NCBI GenBank assembly: GCA_946620335.1
Contig: CAMONF010000082.1
Location: 1 to 6,135, forward strand
Length of the DNA stretch: 6,135 nucleotides
Direction of reading: 5' to 3'
DNA from: an uncultured Clostridia bacterium
GTDB taxonomy: Bacteria; Bacillota; Clostridia; Lachnospirales; Lachnospiraceae
Made by a program: the position numbers and the translations under genes
Part shown: in pieces, positions 1-5,816 of the stretch
Numbering within the stretch: the first letter of the stretch is position 1
Layout: the number at the start of each line of letters is the position of its first letter
Notes under the pieces: generated by a model
The model's database searches: none
Seen by the model: only the letters and a program-made list of their open reading frames with translations
What the model was told of the DNA's origin: nothing

Positions 1-1440
1 AACGCCGCGCTCACCGACAAAGGTATGGTAGCCGTCGGGGAGGGCCATGATTTCATCGTGGATCTCAGCTTTGATGGCCGCGTTGATCACTTCCTTGTCC
101 GAAGCATCCGGACGGCCGTAGCGGATATTTTCCATGATGGTGCCGGCGAACATGAAGACATCCTGCTGAATGATGCCTATGTTCTTGCGCAGGCTTTCCT
201 GGGTGATTTTCCGCACGTCGATGCCGTCGATTTTGACTGCCCCGCCGGTCACGTCGTAGAACCTCGGCAGCAGGTGGCACATGGTGGTCTTGCCGCCGCC
301 GGAAGATCCGACCAGGGCCAGCGTGGTCCCCGGCTCCACGGTGACATTGATGTTCTTCAGGACCTCCGTGCCGTCGTTGTAATGGAAATTCACGTTCTCA
401 TAAGTGATGCGGCCGGTGACATTCGTCAGATCCACAGCGTCCGGCGCATCCTGGATCTCCGGCTCGGTCCGCATGATCTCAAGGAAGCGGGAGAAGCCGG
501 CCGTGCCCTGGGTATAGATTTCCATGAACTGGGTGAGCTTTCGGACGGGTGTGGTGAAGGTGGATACATAGAGCGTGAAGGTCAGCAGATCCACGAGGTC
601 GAGAGTTCCCCTCATCAGCATTCCGCCGCCCACAGTGATGACCGCCACCTGCATGAGGCCGATGGTCGCCTCCATGCCGCCCATGAACTTGCCCATGGCC
701 TTGTAATAGTCCACTTTGCTCCGCTTGAAGTTCTCGTTGGCCTCAGCGAACTTGTCCTCCTCCGCCTTTTCATTGGCGAAGGCCTTGGAGGTCCGGATAC
801 CGGAAATGCCGCTCTCAATGGCCGCGTTGATCTCGCCGGTCTTCTTTTTGACCTCCTTGTTGGCATTCCGCATCTGAAGGCGCTGCCGCATGGAGTAAAA
901 GATGGCGACAGGGAGGAGAACGATCAGCACCAGGGTAAGACCCGGATTGATGAAGAGAAGGATGGCGACCGCGCCGATGATGGTCAGCGTGCAGGTCAGA
1001 ATGTTCTCCGGGCCGTGGTGGGCCAGCTCCACGATTTCAAAGAGGTCGTTGGTCACCCTGGCCAACAGCACGCCGGTCCGGTTCCGGTCAAAAAAGCTGT
1101 AGGACAGTCGCTGCATGTGGGCGAAAACGTCCCGCCGCATGTCCGCCTCCACAAGCGTCCCGTATCCGTGCCCAATGACGGTGATCAGATACTGGAAGAA
1201 AGCCCTGAGGAGATAGGCCGCTAGCACGATTCCCATGACTGTGAAAAAGAGGGTATACAGCTTCTGCGGAAGATAGCTGTTCATGGCCTTTCTGGTGATA
1301 TAGGGAAAGGCAAGATCGATACCTGCGATGCCCACAGAAAGCAGCATGTCGATGGCGAACAGCTTTTTGTGGGGTTTAATATAGGAAATAAAGACAGACA
1401 GGTCCGATTTTGAGTAGTCGATTTTGTTCTCTTCGTTCAT
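1..1440 (-). CDS. ABC exporter, fused membrane and ATPase domains (3' end cut by window)
   Basis: ABC exporter half-transporter of the MsbA/LmrA/BmrA layout, which uses ATP to move lipids, drugs or peptides outward across the cytoplasmic membrane; the substrate cannot be told. From the start at 1440, 480 codons are visible. Hydrophobic segments lie near residues 26-46, 62-88, 143-181 (two helices) and 254-290 (two helices), giving the usual six. The ATPase domain follows, with A-loop Tyr354, Walker A GSSGGGKTT at 378-386 (Lys384) and the Q-loop at Gln426 in IIQQDVFMF. The frame runs off the edge after GERGV, where LSGGQ normally follows, so the signature, Walker B and H-loop are not seen. Family length is about 580-600 aa. 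The start is chosen for AGAGG (1446-1450), 5 nt upstream; an in-frame ATG at 1455 has only a weak ribosome site. The gene lies 129 bp downstream of the CAT-like gene with no clear promoter or terminator between, so co-transcription is plausible. It could pair with a second half-transporter outside the window. Confidence 0.95.
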   Translation of the reverse strand, partial: MNEENKIDYSKSDLSVFISYIKPHKKLFAIDMLLSVGIAGIDLAFPYITRKAMNSYLPQKLYTLFFTVMGIVLAAYLLRAFFQYLITVIGHGYGTLVEADMRRDVFAHMQRLSYSFFDRNRTGVLLARVTNDLFEIVELAHHGPENILTCTLTIIGAVAILLFINPGLTLVLIVLLPVAIFYSMRQRLQMRNANKEVKKKTGEINAAIESGISGIRTSKAFANEKAEEDKFAEANENFKRSKVDYYKAMGKFMGGMEATIGLMQVAVITVGGGMLMRGTLDLVDLLTFTLYVSTFTTPVRKLTQFMEIYTQGTAGFSRFLEIMRTEPEIQDAPDAVDLTNVTGRITYENVNFHYNDGTEVLKNINVTVEPGTTLALVGSSGGGKTTMCHLLPRFYDVTGGAVKIDGIDVRKITQESLRKNIGIIQQDVFMFAGTIMENIRYGRPDASDKEVINAAIKAEIHDEIMALPDGYHTFVGERGV

Positions 1441-1569
1441 AAATTCCTCTTTCATGTTCTGCCCGGTACCGCGAGATAACCCGTTCTCTTTTGCACCGGA
1501 GCTTTTTCTGTCCGGCGGTTTCTCCCCCGAAAAACACTGCACAGACAATCTTTTCCCAAGGCATTACTT

Positions 1570-2208
1570 TCAAGGGTTCAGCTCTTCAATATAGTGCGTA
1601 AGCCTCTCTGCGAAACGCCCGATGTGAAGGCCGTCGATGAATCGGTGGTTGACCTCCACGGATATACCCAGCGTGATGTTCTCATTTTCACGGTTGAATC
1701 TGCCCCAGGCGATTCTGGGAATGCTGTCAGCCAGGGCCTCCGGCGTAGATAAGTCACGCTCATTGGTCAGGGCTGTCAAGTCGATCCAGGGAAGGCAGGT
1801 ATAATAGATCAGCGTGTCCCCCTCCTTGTCCTCGTCGATAAAGCACTCCTGGGCGCGACTGAGCCTTGTCGCCTCGCGGCAGAAGGCGTCAATCTCCGGA
1901 ATATTGGCCATGGTCACGATATGGAACTGCTCTGCCCCGGGCTTCAGGTCCGTAAAGCTGGGATCGCGTCTGTCCAGAAGGACCGGTCCTTCCTGCCGCA
2001 TAACGACGCGGAAGGCGCTGACATCATTCACGGCCTGGGTGCACGCCCAGATCATTCCCTGGTAGAAGGAAAGTCCGTGGGCCTTGACGTAACGGTAAAG
2101 TCTCGTGACGTCCTGACGGAAGGTTACCATGTAAAAGGGGTTGGAAATCTTTGAATAGTACTCGTAGATGTCTTTTCGTTCCCAACTGTCAAAGCTGATT
2201 GCCCTCAT
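1570..2208 (-). CDS. Chloramphenicol acetyltransferase-like protein (CatA-type fold)
   Basis: A 212-residue protein of the CatA-type chloramphenicol O-acetyltransferase family, cytoplasmic enzymes that move acetyl from acetyl-CoA to a hydroxyl group and work as trimers. The N-terminus (F-D-S-W-x-R-K-x-I-x-x-Y-Y) and the segment around SFYQGMIW (47-54) match the family. Near the C-terminus is NHRFIDGLH (187-195), equivalent to the HHxxxDGxH active-site motif. The catalytic His (His188) and structural Asp (Asp192) are kept, but the first His is Asn187. In the TCLPW motif (137-141), the position that is an oxyanion-stabilising Ser in classical enzymes is Thr137. Many clostridial CAT-like proteins carry an NH variant and are not proven resistance enzymes, so chloramphenicol as substrate is uncertain. 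The start at 2208 is set by GGAGG (2214-2218), 5 nt upstream, and by matching the family N-terminus; an extension to a TTG at 2298 would run across the promoter. Codon use is less biased than in the GH3 gene; TCA occurs. Confidence 0.9.
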   Translation of the reverse strand: MRAISFDSWERKDIYEYYSKISNPFYMVTFRQDVTRLYRYVKAHGLSFYQGMIWACTQAVNDVSAFRVVMRQEGPVLLDRRDPSFTDLKPGAEQFHIVTMANIPEIDAFCREATRLSRAQECFIDEDKEGDTLIYYTCLPWIDLTALTNERDLSTPEALADSIPRIAWGRFNRENENITLGISVEVNHRFIDGLHIGRFAERLTHYIEELNP

Positions 2209-2252
2209 ATCTGCCTCCACTGTCAGACCGCTCTTGTCTTTTGGATGTGTGC

Positions 2253-2275
2253 TTACTGTATAAATGTTACAGTAA
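2253..2275. promoter_or_regulatory. Operator-like inverted repeat over the -10 of the CAT-like gene
   Basis: TTACTGTA (2253-2260) and TACAGTAA (2268-2275) are perfect 8-bp inverted arms around a 7-bp AT-rich spacer. The element covers the -10 hexamer and the expected transcription start. This is the usual placement for a dimeric repressor that blocks RNA polymerase. No regulator gene is in the window, so the binding protein is unknown. Confidence 0.55.
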
Positions 2276-2292
2276 ATATAGTGAATTATCAA
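2264..2292 (-). promoter_or_regulatory. Likely promoter of the CAT-like gene
   Basis: Reading leftwards, TTGATA (2292-2287, five of six matches to the -35 consensus) is followed after 17 bp by TAACAT (2269-2264, four of six matches to the -10 consensus). The -10 lies about 55 bp upstream of the chosen start at 2208. It sits in the only AT-rich stretch between the two genes and is overlapped by the inverted repeat at 2253-2275. Assignment is by eye. Confidence 0.55.
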
Positions 2293-2335
2293 GGTCAATT
2301 CCGAACACCTTCGCCCCGCCCTGCTAAGAGACTGT

Positions 2336-2478
2336 GGGAAAACCGGGAATCAGGGACGGCTCCTTTTCCCACTTTTCAAAAATGAAAAGCGGGAAAACTG
2401 GGAATAAGGGACGGTTCCTTTTCCCACTTTTCAAAAATGAAAAGTGGGAAAAGGAACCGTCCCTGATTCCCAGTTTTT
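2336..2478. repeat. Repeat array A: two direct units then an inverted copy
   Basis: Unit 1 (2336-2390) and unit 2 (2391-2445) are 55-bp direct repeats differing at four positions. Each holds GGGACGGYTCC, then CTTTTCCCACTTTTCA, AAAA and TGAAAAG. After unit 2 the sequence runs back as an inverted copy to about 2478. Unit 2 and that copy form a palindrome with arms 2395-2433 and 2438-2476, a 4-nt AAAA loop and one mismatch in 39. Unit 1 also has a smaller hairpin of 15-bp arms. Open frames across the array are low-complexity translations and are not genes. The family has the look of dispersed intergenic hairpin repeats, but I cannot name it. Confidence 0.9.
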
Positions 2479-2479
2479 T
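2394..2479 (-). terminator. Possible terminator after the GtrA-like gene, formed by the array A hairpin
   Basis: The 39-bp-arm hairpin begins about 30 bp past the GtrA-like stop codon, in the direction of transcription. On the minus strand only a short TTTT lies at the foot of the stem (2397-2394); on the plus strand there are six T (2474-2479). It could therefore end or slow transcription in either direction. The stem is much longer than that of a normal intrinsic terminator, so termination may be a side effect of the repeat. Confidence 0.35.
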
Positions 2480-2507
2480 CAGAGCTGTATTTATTTCCGT
2501 AAAAACC

Positions 2508-3062
2508 TCATGCCTTTTTCTTGCCGAAATTCTCGCTGAATACGGTCTTATCGATGGCAAAGATAATGACCATGGACACACCGCCGGTGACGACTGTCGT
2601 CACGATGTTGCGAATGGCATCCGGCACATTGAAAGCAGCCGTGACCGGATTCCAAATGCAGGTAAAGAGGTTCATGACAAGGAATACGGCCACAGTTCCC
2701 AGGAAATGGAATCCCAGCTGGGGAAGGACAGGTCCCTTGCTCCGGAAGGTGATGTTGCGCTGCAGCGGGAAGTTGATGCATTCACCGATGAAGATGGAGG
2801 ACAGGTTGGCCAGGGTGAAGGCCAGACCGCCGTCCGCCAGGCTGTTGCCGATGATGGCAAGGGTCAGCGGAACGCCCATGACCTGAACATTGATGCCCGG
2901 CCAGGTCCAGGCGACATCGCCCACAAGACCGTGGAAAAGAGCCGGCAGGAAGGTCAGAAGACCCCACTTGAGGAATGTAACAACGTAGCTGAAAATAAGG
3001 AAGAGACCACCCTCACGGATCCACTGGGCCAGTTTGGGGTGTTTCTCAGCGAAATTTCCCAT
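2508..3062 (-). CDS. GtrA-like four-helix membrane protein
   Basis: A 184-residue integral membrane protein resembling the GtrA family, whose better-known members are linked to moving or handling polyprenyl-phosphate-bound sugars for cell-surface glycosylation. Hydrophobic segments fall near residues 18-42, 79-97, 116-136 and 151-171, the four-helix GtrA pattern. At the end of helix 2, INFPLQRNITFRSKG (96-110) matches the family's N-F-x-x-x-R-x-x-x-F signature. The family is commonly about 120-150 aa; the extra length is mainly a segment of about 35 residues between helices 1 and 2 (around 43-78), containing WTWPG. The C-terminus is basic (KKKA). The start at 3062 has AAGGAG (3068-3073), 5 nt upstream. 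It follows the GH3 gene after 42 bp, so it is most likely in the same operon and translated second. The specific lipid-linked sugar, if any, is unknown. TTA, CTA and TCA codons are absent. Confidence 0.82.
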   Translation of the reverse strand: MGNFAEKHPKLAQWIREGGLFLIFSYVVTFLKWGLLTFLPALFHGLVGDVAWTWPGINVQVMGVPLTLAIIGNSLADGGLAFTLANLSSIFIGECINFPLQRNITFRSKGPVLPQLGFHFLGTVAVFLVMNLFTCIWNPVTAAFNVPDAIRNIVTTVVTGGVSMVIIFAIDKTVFSENFGKKKA

Positions 3063-3083
3063 AAAATCTCCTTAATCTTTAGA

Positions 3084-3102
3084 TCATTTACTCTGTAAAT
3101 GA
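3084..3102. other. Small hairpin between the GH3 and GtrA-like genes
   Basis: TCATTTAC (3084-3091) and GTAAATGA (3095-3102) form a perfect 8-bp stem with a 3-nt loop, placed between the GH3 stop codon and the ribosome site of the GtrA-like gene. No T-run follows on the minus strand, so it is not a terminator. It could affect mRNA stability or the translation ratio of the two genes. The stem is AT-rich and weak. Confidence 0.4.
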
Positions 3103-3104
3103 AA

Positions 3105-5537
3105 TCACTTCATATTCTTGGCCTTCTTCTGAATCTTACTCTGCCGGAAGAAGCCGCCGATGATACCGCCGAGGCCCTTGAAGAAGGCGATGGCGTGGCC
3201 GTTCACGATGGTGACGATGGACTCGCACATATCCTGGCTCACCATGCCGCCGGCCATCTTGCCGATCGCGCGGAAGGGCATGTTGGTGATGAAGATGATG
3301 TTGAGGTCCGGCTTGCCCTTGGCCATGCTCTTGTTGAGGATGCCCTGGAGGACCTTACCCACAAGTCTGGCCTTGAGGCTCTTTGCGTAGTAGAGCTGGG
3401 CAATGGCATCGTTCATGCGAAGATTGCCGGTCCAGCTGCCGTCCGGAATCGGATGTCCGAGGAGCTTGGTGAACTCAGCATCAGATACCTTTCCGATCTT
3501 GCAGTCGCGGTAGCTGGGCAGATCGTCGATACTGCAGGGAAGCGGAGCGTCCGTGCCCTGGACAGTGACTTCGCCGCAAAGCTTGATATCGGCCACGGAA
3601 GCACCGACCATGACATCGTAGGCGCCGCCGTCGATCTCGAACTTGTTGGTCTCGGTGTTGAAATACCGGAAAGCCTTGTCATCGAGAAGGATGGTGACCT
3701 TCTTGCTCTCGCCGGCCTTCAGGAAGACCTTGGCAAAGCCCTTGAGTTCCTTCTTGGGTCTGTAGACAGACGGCTTCTTCGCGGAAACGTAGACCTGCGC
3801 GACCTCGGCGCCGTCGCGGTCTCCGGTGTTGGTGAGGACAAAGCTCACCGCCTTGTCAGACACTGTCAGATCGCTGTAAGCGAAGGTGGTGTAGGAAAGA
3901 CCAAAGCCGAAGGGAAAGAGAACAGGCTTGCCCGCGGTCTCGAAGTAACGGTAGCCGACGTAGAGACCTTCGCGGTACTCTACGCTGCGCTGCTTGGCCG
4001 GGAAGTAGGGGGCGCTGGATACGTCCTCATAGGCGATGGCATAGGTCTCAGAGAGCTTGCCGGCGGGGTTGACCTGGCCAAGGATGACGTTAAGGACAGC
4101 CGCTGCGCCAGCCTGGCCGCAGAGGTATCCGTGGACCATGGCCTTGCAGGAGGACAGCCAGGGCATTTCAACGGCGGAACCGGCGGACATGACGACGACA
4201 ACGTTCTTGTTGACGGCGGCGACAGCCTTGAGGAGCTCCACCTGGCTGGCCGGAAGCTTCATGTTCTGACGGTCAAGACCCTCGGACTCGGAGATCTCGT
4301 CGAGACCAATGTAAAGGAGGACGACGTCCGCTTTCTTGGCCAGCTCAACGGCCGCGGCCTGCATGGCCGGATCGCCTACGCCCACACGCGGATAGCCTTT
4401 CTCAAAACCGACCACATCCAGCGGGAACTGGCCGATGACGCCCATGGTGGAGTCAAGCTTGGTCGGGTTGACGACGGAGGACCCGGCGCCCTGGTAACGG
4501 GGAGTCTCAGCGAAGTCACCGATGATGGCGACCTTGGTGCCCTCTGCCAGCGGCAGGATCTTGTCTTCATTTTTCAGGAGGACGATGCTCTCCTCGCTGG
4601 CCTTTCTGGCGACGGCGTGGTGGGCTTCCACGTCGAAGGTCTTGCCCTTGTAGGGCTCCAAGGCCTTGTGGGTCAGGAAAACGACGTCGAGAAGCTCGTC
4701 GACGCGGCGGTCGACCAGGCTCTCTTCGATGCGGCCTGCCTTGACGGCCTTGATCAGCTGCTCGGCGGAGTCACCGCCGGTGGTTGGCATTTCCAGGTGG
4801 GAACCGGCGCGGACGCCTTCCACGAAGTCATTGCCGGCGCCCCAGTCGGAGACGACGAAACCGTCGAAGCCCCACTCGTCGCGGAGTATCTCCTGGAGCA
4901 GGTGTTCATTTTCATTAGCGTATACGCTGTTGACCTCATTGTAAGAGGACATGATGCTCTTCGGATGAGACTCCTTGACAGCGATTTCGAAGCCAGTCAG
5001 GTAAATCTCGCGCAGGGTGCGCTCGTCCACGACAGAGTTGCTGGCCTGGCGGCGGAGCTCAGAGTTGTTGGCCGCGAAGTGCTTGGGGCAGGCCGATACG
5101 CCGTTGGCCTGGATGCCGCGGATATAACCGGCGGCCATCTTGCCGGCCAGGTAGGGATCTTCAGAGAAATACTCGAAGTTACGTCCGCAGAGCGGGCTGC
5201 GCTTGATGTTGAGGCCCGGTCCCAGGAGGACAGCGACGTCCTGGCAGGCGGCTTCCTCACCGAGGTTGCGGCCGATCTCTTCGCCCAGAGCCGGATCCCA
5301 GCTGTTGGCGATGGTCGCAGCGGTCGGGAAGCAGGTGGCGGGAACGGAGCCGTTCAGACCCAGCTGGTCGCCGGCGCCTTCCTGCTTACGAATACCGTGA
5401 GGTCCGTCGGACAGATTGATGCTGGGCACACCCTTCTTCTCGAAGCTGTAGGTGGACCAGAAATCCCGGCCGGACAGCAGGTAGCATTTTTCATCAAGTG
5501 TCAATTTGCTGATCACGTCTGCATGTTTAAGTCCCAT
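3105..5537 (-). CDS. Glycoside hydrolase family 3 enzyme (beta-glucosidase type), cytoplasmic, with C-terminal extension
   Basis: An 810-residue retaining GH3 enzyme that removes terminal beta-linked sugars, most often glucose, from oligosaccharides or glycosides. No signal peptide is seen, so it acts inside the cell. Domain order: GH3 N-terminal barrel (about 15-290) with SDGPHGIR (43-50), GRNFEYFSEDP (118-128), KHF (152-154) and nucleophile Asp231 in VVSDWGA; GH3 C-terminal domain (about 315-555) with likely acid/base Glu419 in ESEGLDR and the FPFGFGLSYT motif (541-550); fibronectin-III-like domain (about 565-660) with the typical GAEVAQVYV and RPKKELKGF. Residues about 671-810 form an extra region not part of the standard GH3 architecture: a charged part, then a hydrophobic and glycine-rich stretch (FFKGLGGIIGGFF, 785-797) and a basic tail. 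The start has AGGAGG (5545-5550), 7 nt upstream. It is the first gene of a likely two-gene operon with the GtrA-like protein. No TTA, CTA or TCA codon occurs, fitting high expression. The exact sugar (glucoside, xyloside or other) cannot be told. Confidence 0.96.
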   Translation of the reverse strand: MGLKHADVISKLTLDEKCYLLSGRDFWSTYSFEKKGVPSINLSDGPHGIRKQEGAGDQLGLNGSVPATCFPTAATIANSWDPALGEEIGRNLGEEAACQDVAVLLGPGLNIKRSPLCGRNFEYFSEDPYLAGKMAAGYIRGIQANGVSACPKHFAANNSELRRQASNSVVDERTLREIYLTGFEIAVKESHPKSIMSSYNEVNSVYANENEHLLQEILRDEWGFDGFVVSDWGAGNDFVEGVRAGSHLEMPTTGGDSAEQLIKAVKAGRIEESLVDRRVDELLDVVFLTHKALEPYKGKTFDVEAHHAVARKASEESIVLLKNEDKILPLAEGTKVAIIGDFAETPRYQGAGSSVVNPTKLDSTMGVIGQFPLDVVGFEKGYPRVGVGDPAMQAAAVELAKKADVVLLYIGLDEISESEGLDRQNMKLPASQVELLKAVAAVNKNVVVVMSAGSAVEMPWLSSCKAMVHGYLCGQAGAAAVLNVILGQVNPAGKLSETYAIAYEDVSSAPYFPAKQRSVEYREGLYVGYRYFETAGKPVLFPFGFGLSYTTFAYSDLTVSDKAVSFVLTNTGDRDGAEVAQVYVSAKKPSVYRPKKELKGFAKVFLKAGESKKVTILLDDKAFRYFNTETNKFEIDGGAYDVMVGASVADIKLCGEVTVQGTDAPLPCSIDDLPSYRDCKIGKVSDAEFTKLLGHPIPDGSWTGNLRMNDAIAQLYYAKSLKARLVGKVLQGILNKSMAKGKPDLNIIFITNMPFRAIGKMAGGMVSQDMCESIVTIVNGHAIAFFKGLGGIIGGFFRQSKIQKKAKNMK

Positions 5538-5574
5538 ATAATCTCCTCCTCAAGAAAGACAATTGGCACATATC

Positions 5575-5593
5575 TGGTAATACTATATCACCA
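5575..5593. promoter_or_regulatory. Promoter region of the GH3 operon with operator-like inverted repeat
   Basis: TGGTAATA (5575-5582) and TATCACCA (5586-5593) are inverted 8-bp arms with one mismatch around a 3-bp spacer, about 40-55 bp upstream of the GH3 start. On the minus strand the element contains TATAGT (5587-5582), a five-of-six match to a -10 hexamer. No good -35 is found 16-18 bp further upstream, so the promoter may be weak or need an activator. A sugar-responsive regulator would fit the downstream gene, but none is encoded here. Confidence 0.4.
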
Positions 5594-5675
5594 AATGAAT
5601 TCTATTTGGATAAAAGAGCATAAAATGCACTTGAAATGGCATGAAATGTTGGGAATATGTCGAATGGGGGCTAGT

Positions 5676-5806
5676 GGAAAATGGGAATGAGGGACGGTTC
5701 CTTTTCCCACTTTTCTTCGAAAAGTGGGAAAAGGAACCGTCCCTCATTCCCATTTTCCCTCTCTTCCTTCTCGAAAAGTGGGAAAAGGAACCGTCCCTCA
5801 TTCCCA
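5676..5806. repeat. Repeat array B: perfect 40-bp palindrome plus an extra unit
   Basis: Arms 5676-5715 and 5719-5758 are perfectly complementary over 40 bp with a 3-nt TTC loop. A further copy of the right arm (34 identical bases, 5773-5806) follows 54 bp on. Read on the minus strand the order is direct unit, direct unit, inverted unit, the same order array A shows on the plus strand. The core GGGACGGTTCCTTTTCCCAC is shared with array A. The array begins 10 bp past the stop of the GNAT gene and ends about 140 bp before the GH3 start. Open frames through it, on both strands, translate the repeat and are not genes. It may also act as a terminator for the GNAT gene, although only TTTT follows the stem. 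Confidence 0.92.
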
Positions 5807-5816
5807 GTTCCCCCCA

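Noticed and set aside
25..1224. Plus-strand open frame of 399 codons opposite the ABC exporter
   Set aside because: It is a mirror-frame shadow. The minus strand encodes clear transmembrane segments, a Walker A and a Q-loop, and also has a ribosome binding site.
1376..1573. Small minus-strand frame between the CAT-like and ABC genes
   Set aside because: It needs a TTG start, overlaps the ABC gene in another frame, and shows no family resemblance. The gap 1441-1569 otherwise holds only a weak 7-bp hairpin without a T-run near 1494-1518.
2209..2298. N-terminal extension of the CAT-like protein to 242 residues
   Set aside because: The TTG start at 2298 overlaps the -35 region and the added 30 residues cross the promoter and operator; the family N-terminus begins at the Met encoded at 2208.
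2336..2478. Insertion sequence remnant or transposase-linked element
   Set aside because: No transposase fragment, target duplication or terminal repeat typical of a known element is visible; the repeats are recorded only as an unnamed family.
2334..3098. Plus-strand open frame of 254 codons opposite the GtrA-like gene
   Set aside because: It starts inside repeat array A, translates the repeat (KWEKEPSLIP-type peptides), then mirrors the GtrA-like gene; it has no domain of its own.
3099..5690. Very long plus-strand open frame opposite the GH3 gene
   Set aside because: It is the exact mirror frame of the GH3 gene, open only because TTA, CTA and TCA codons are absent there. Its translation has no recognisable domain, is rich in Gly/Ala/Asp/Val as expected for an antisense product, and ends by running into repeat array B.
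2336..5806. CRISPR array
   Set aside because: Each site has only two or three units, adjacent or palindromic, with no uniform set of unique spacers and no cas gene.
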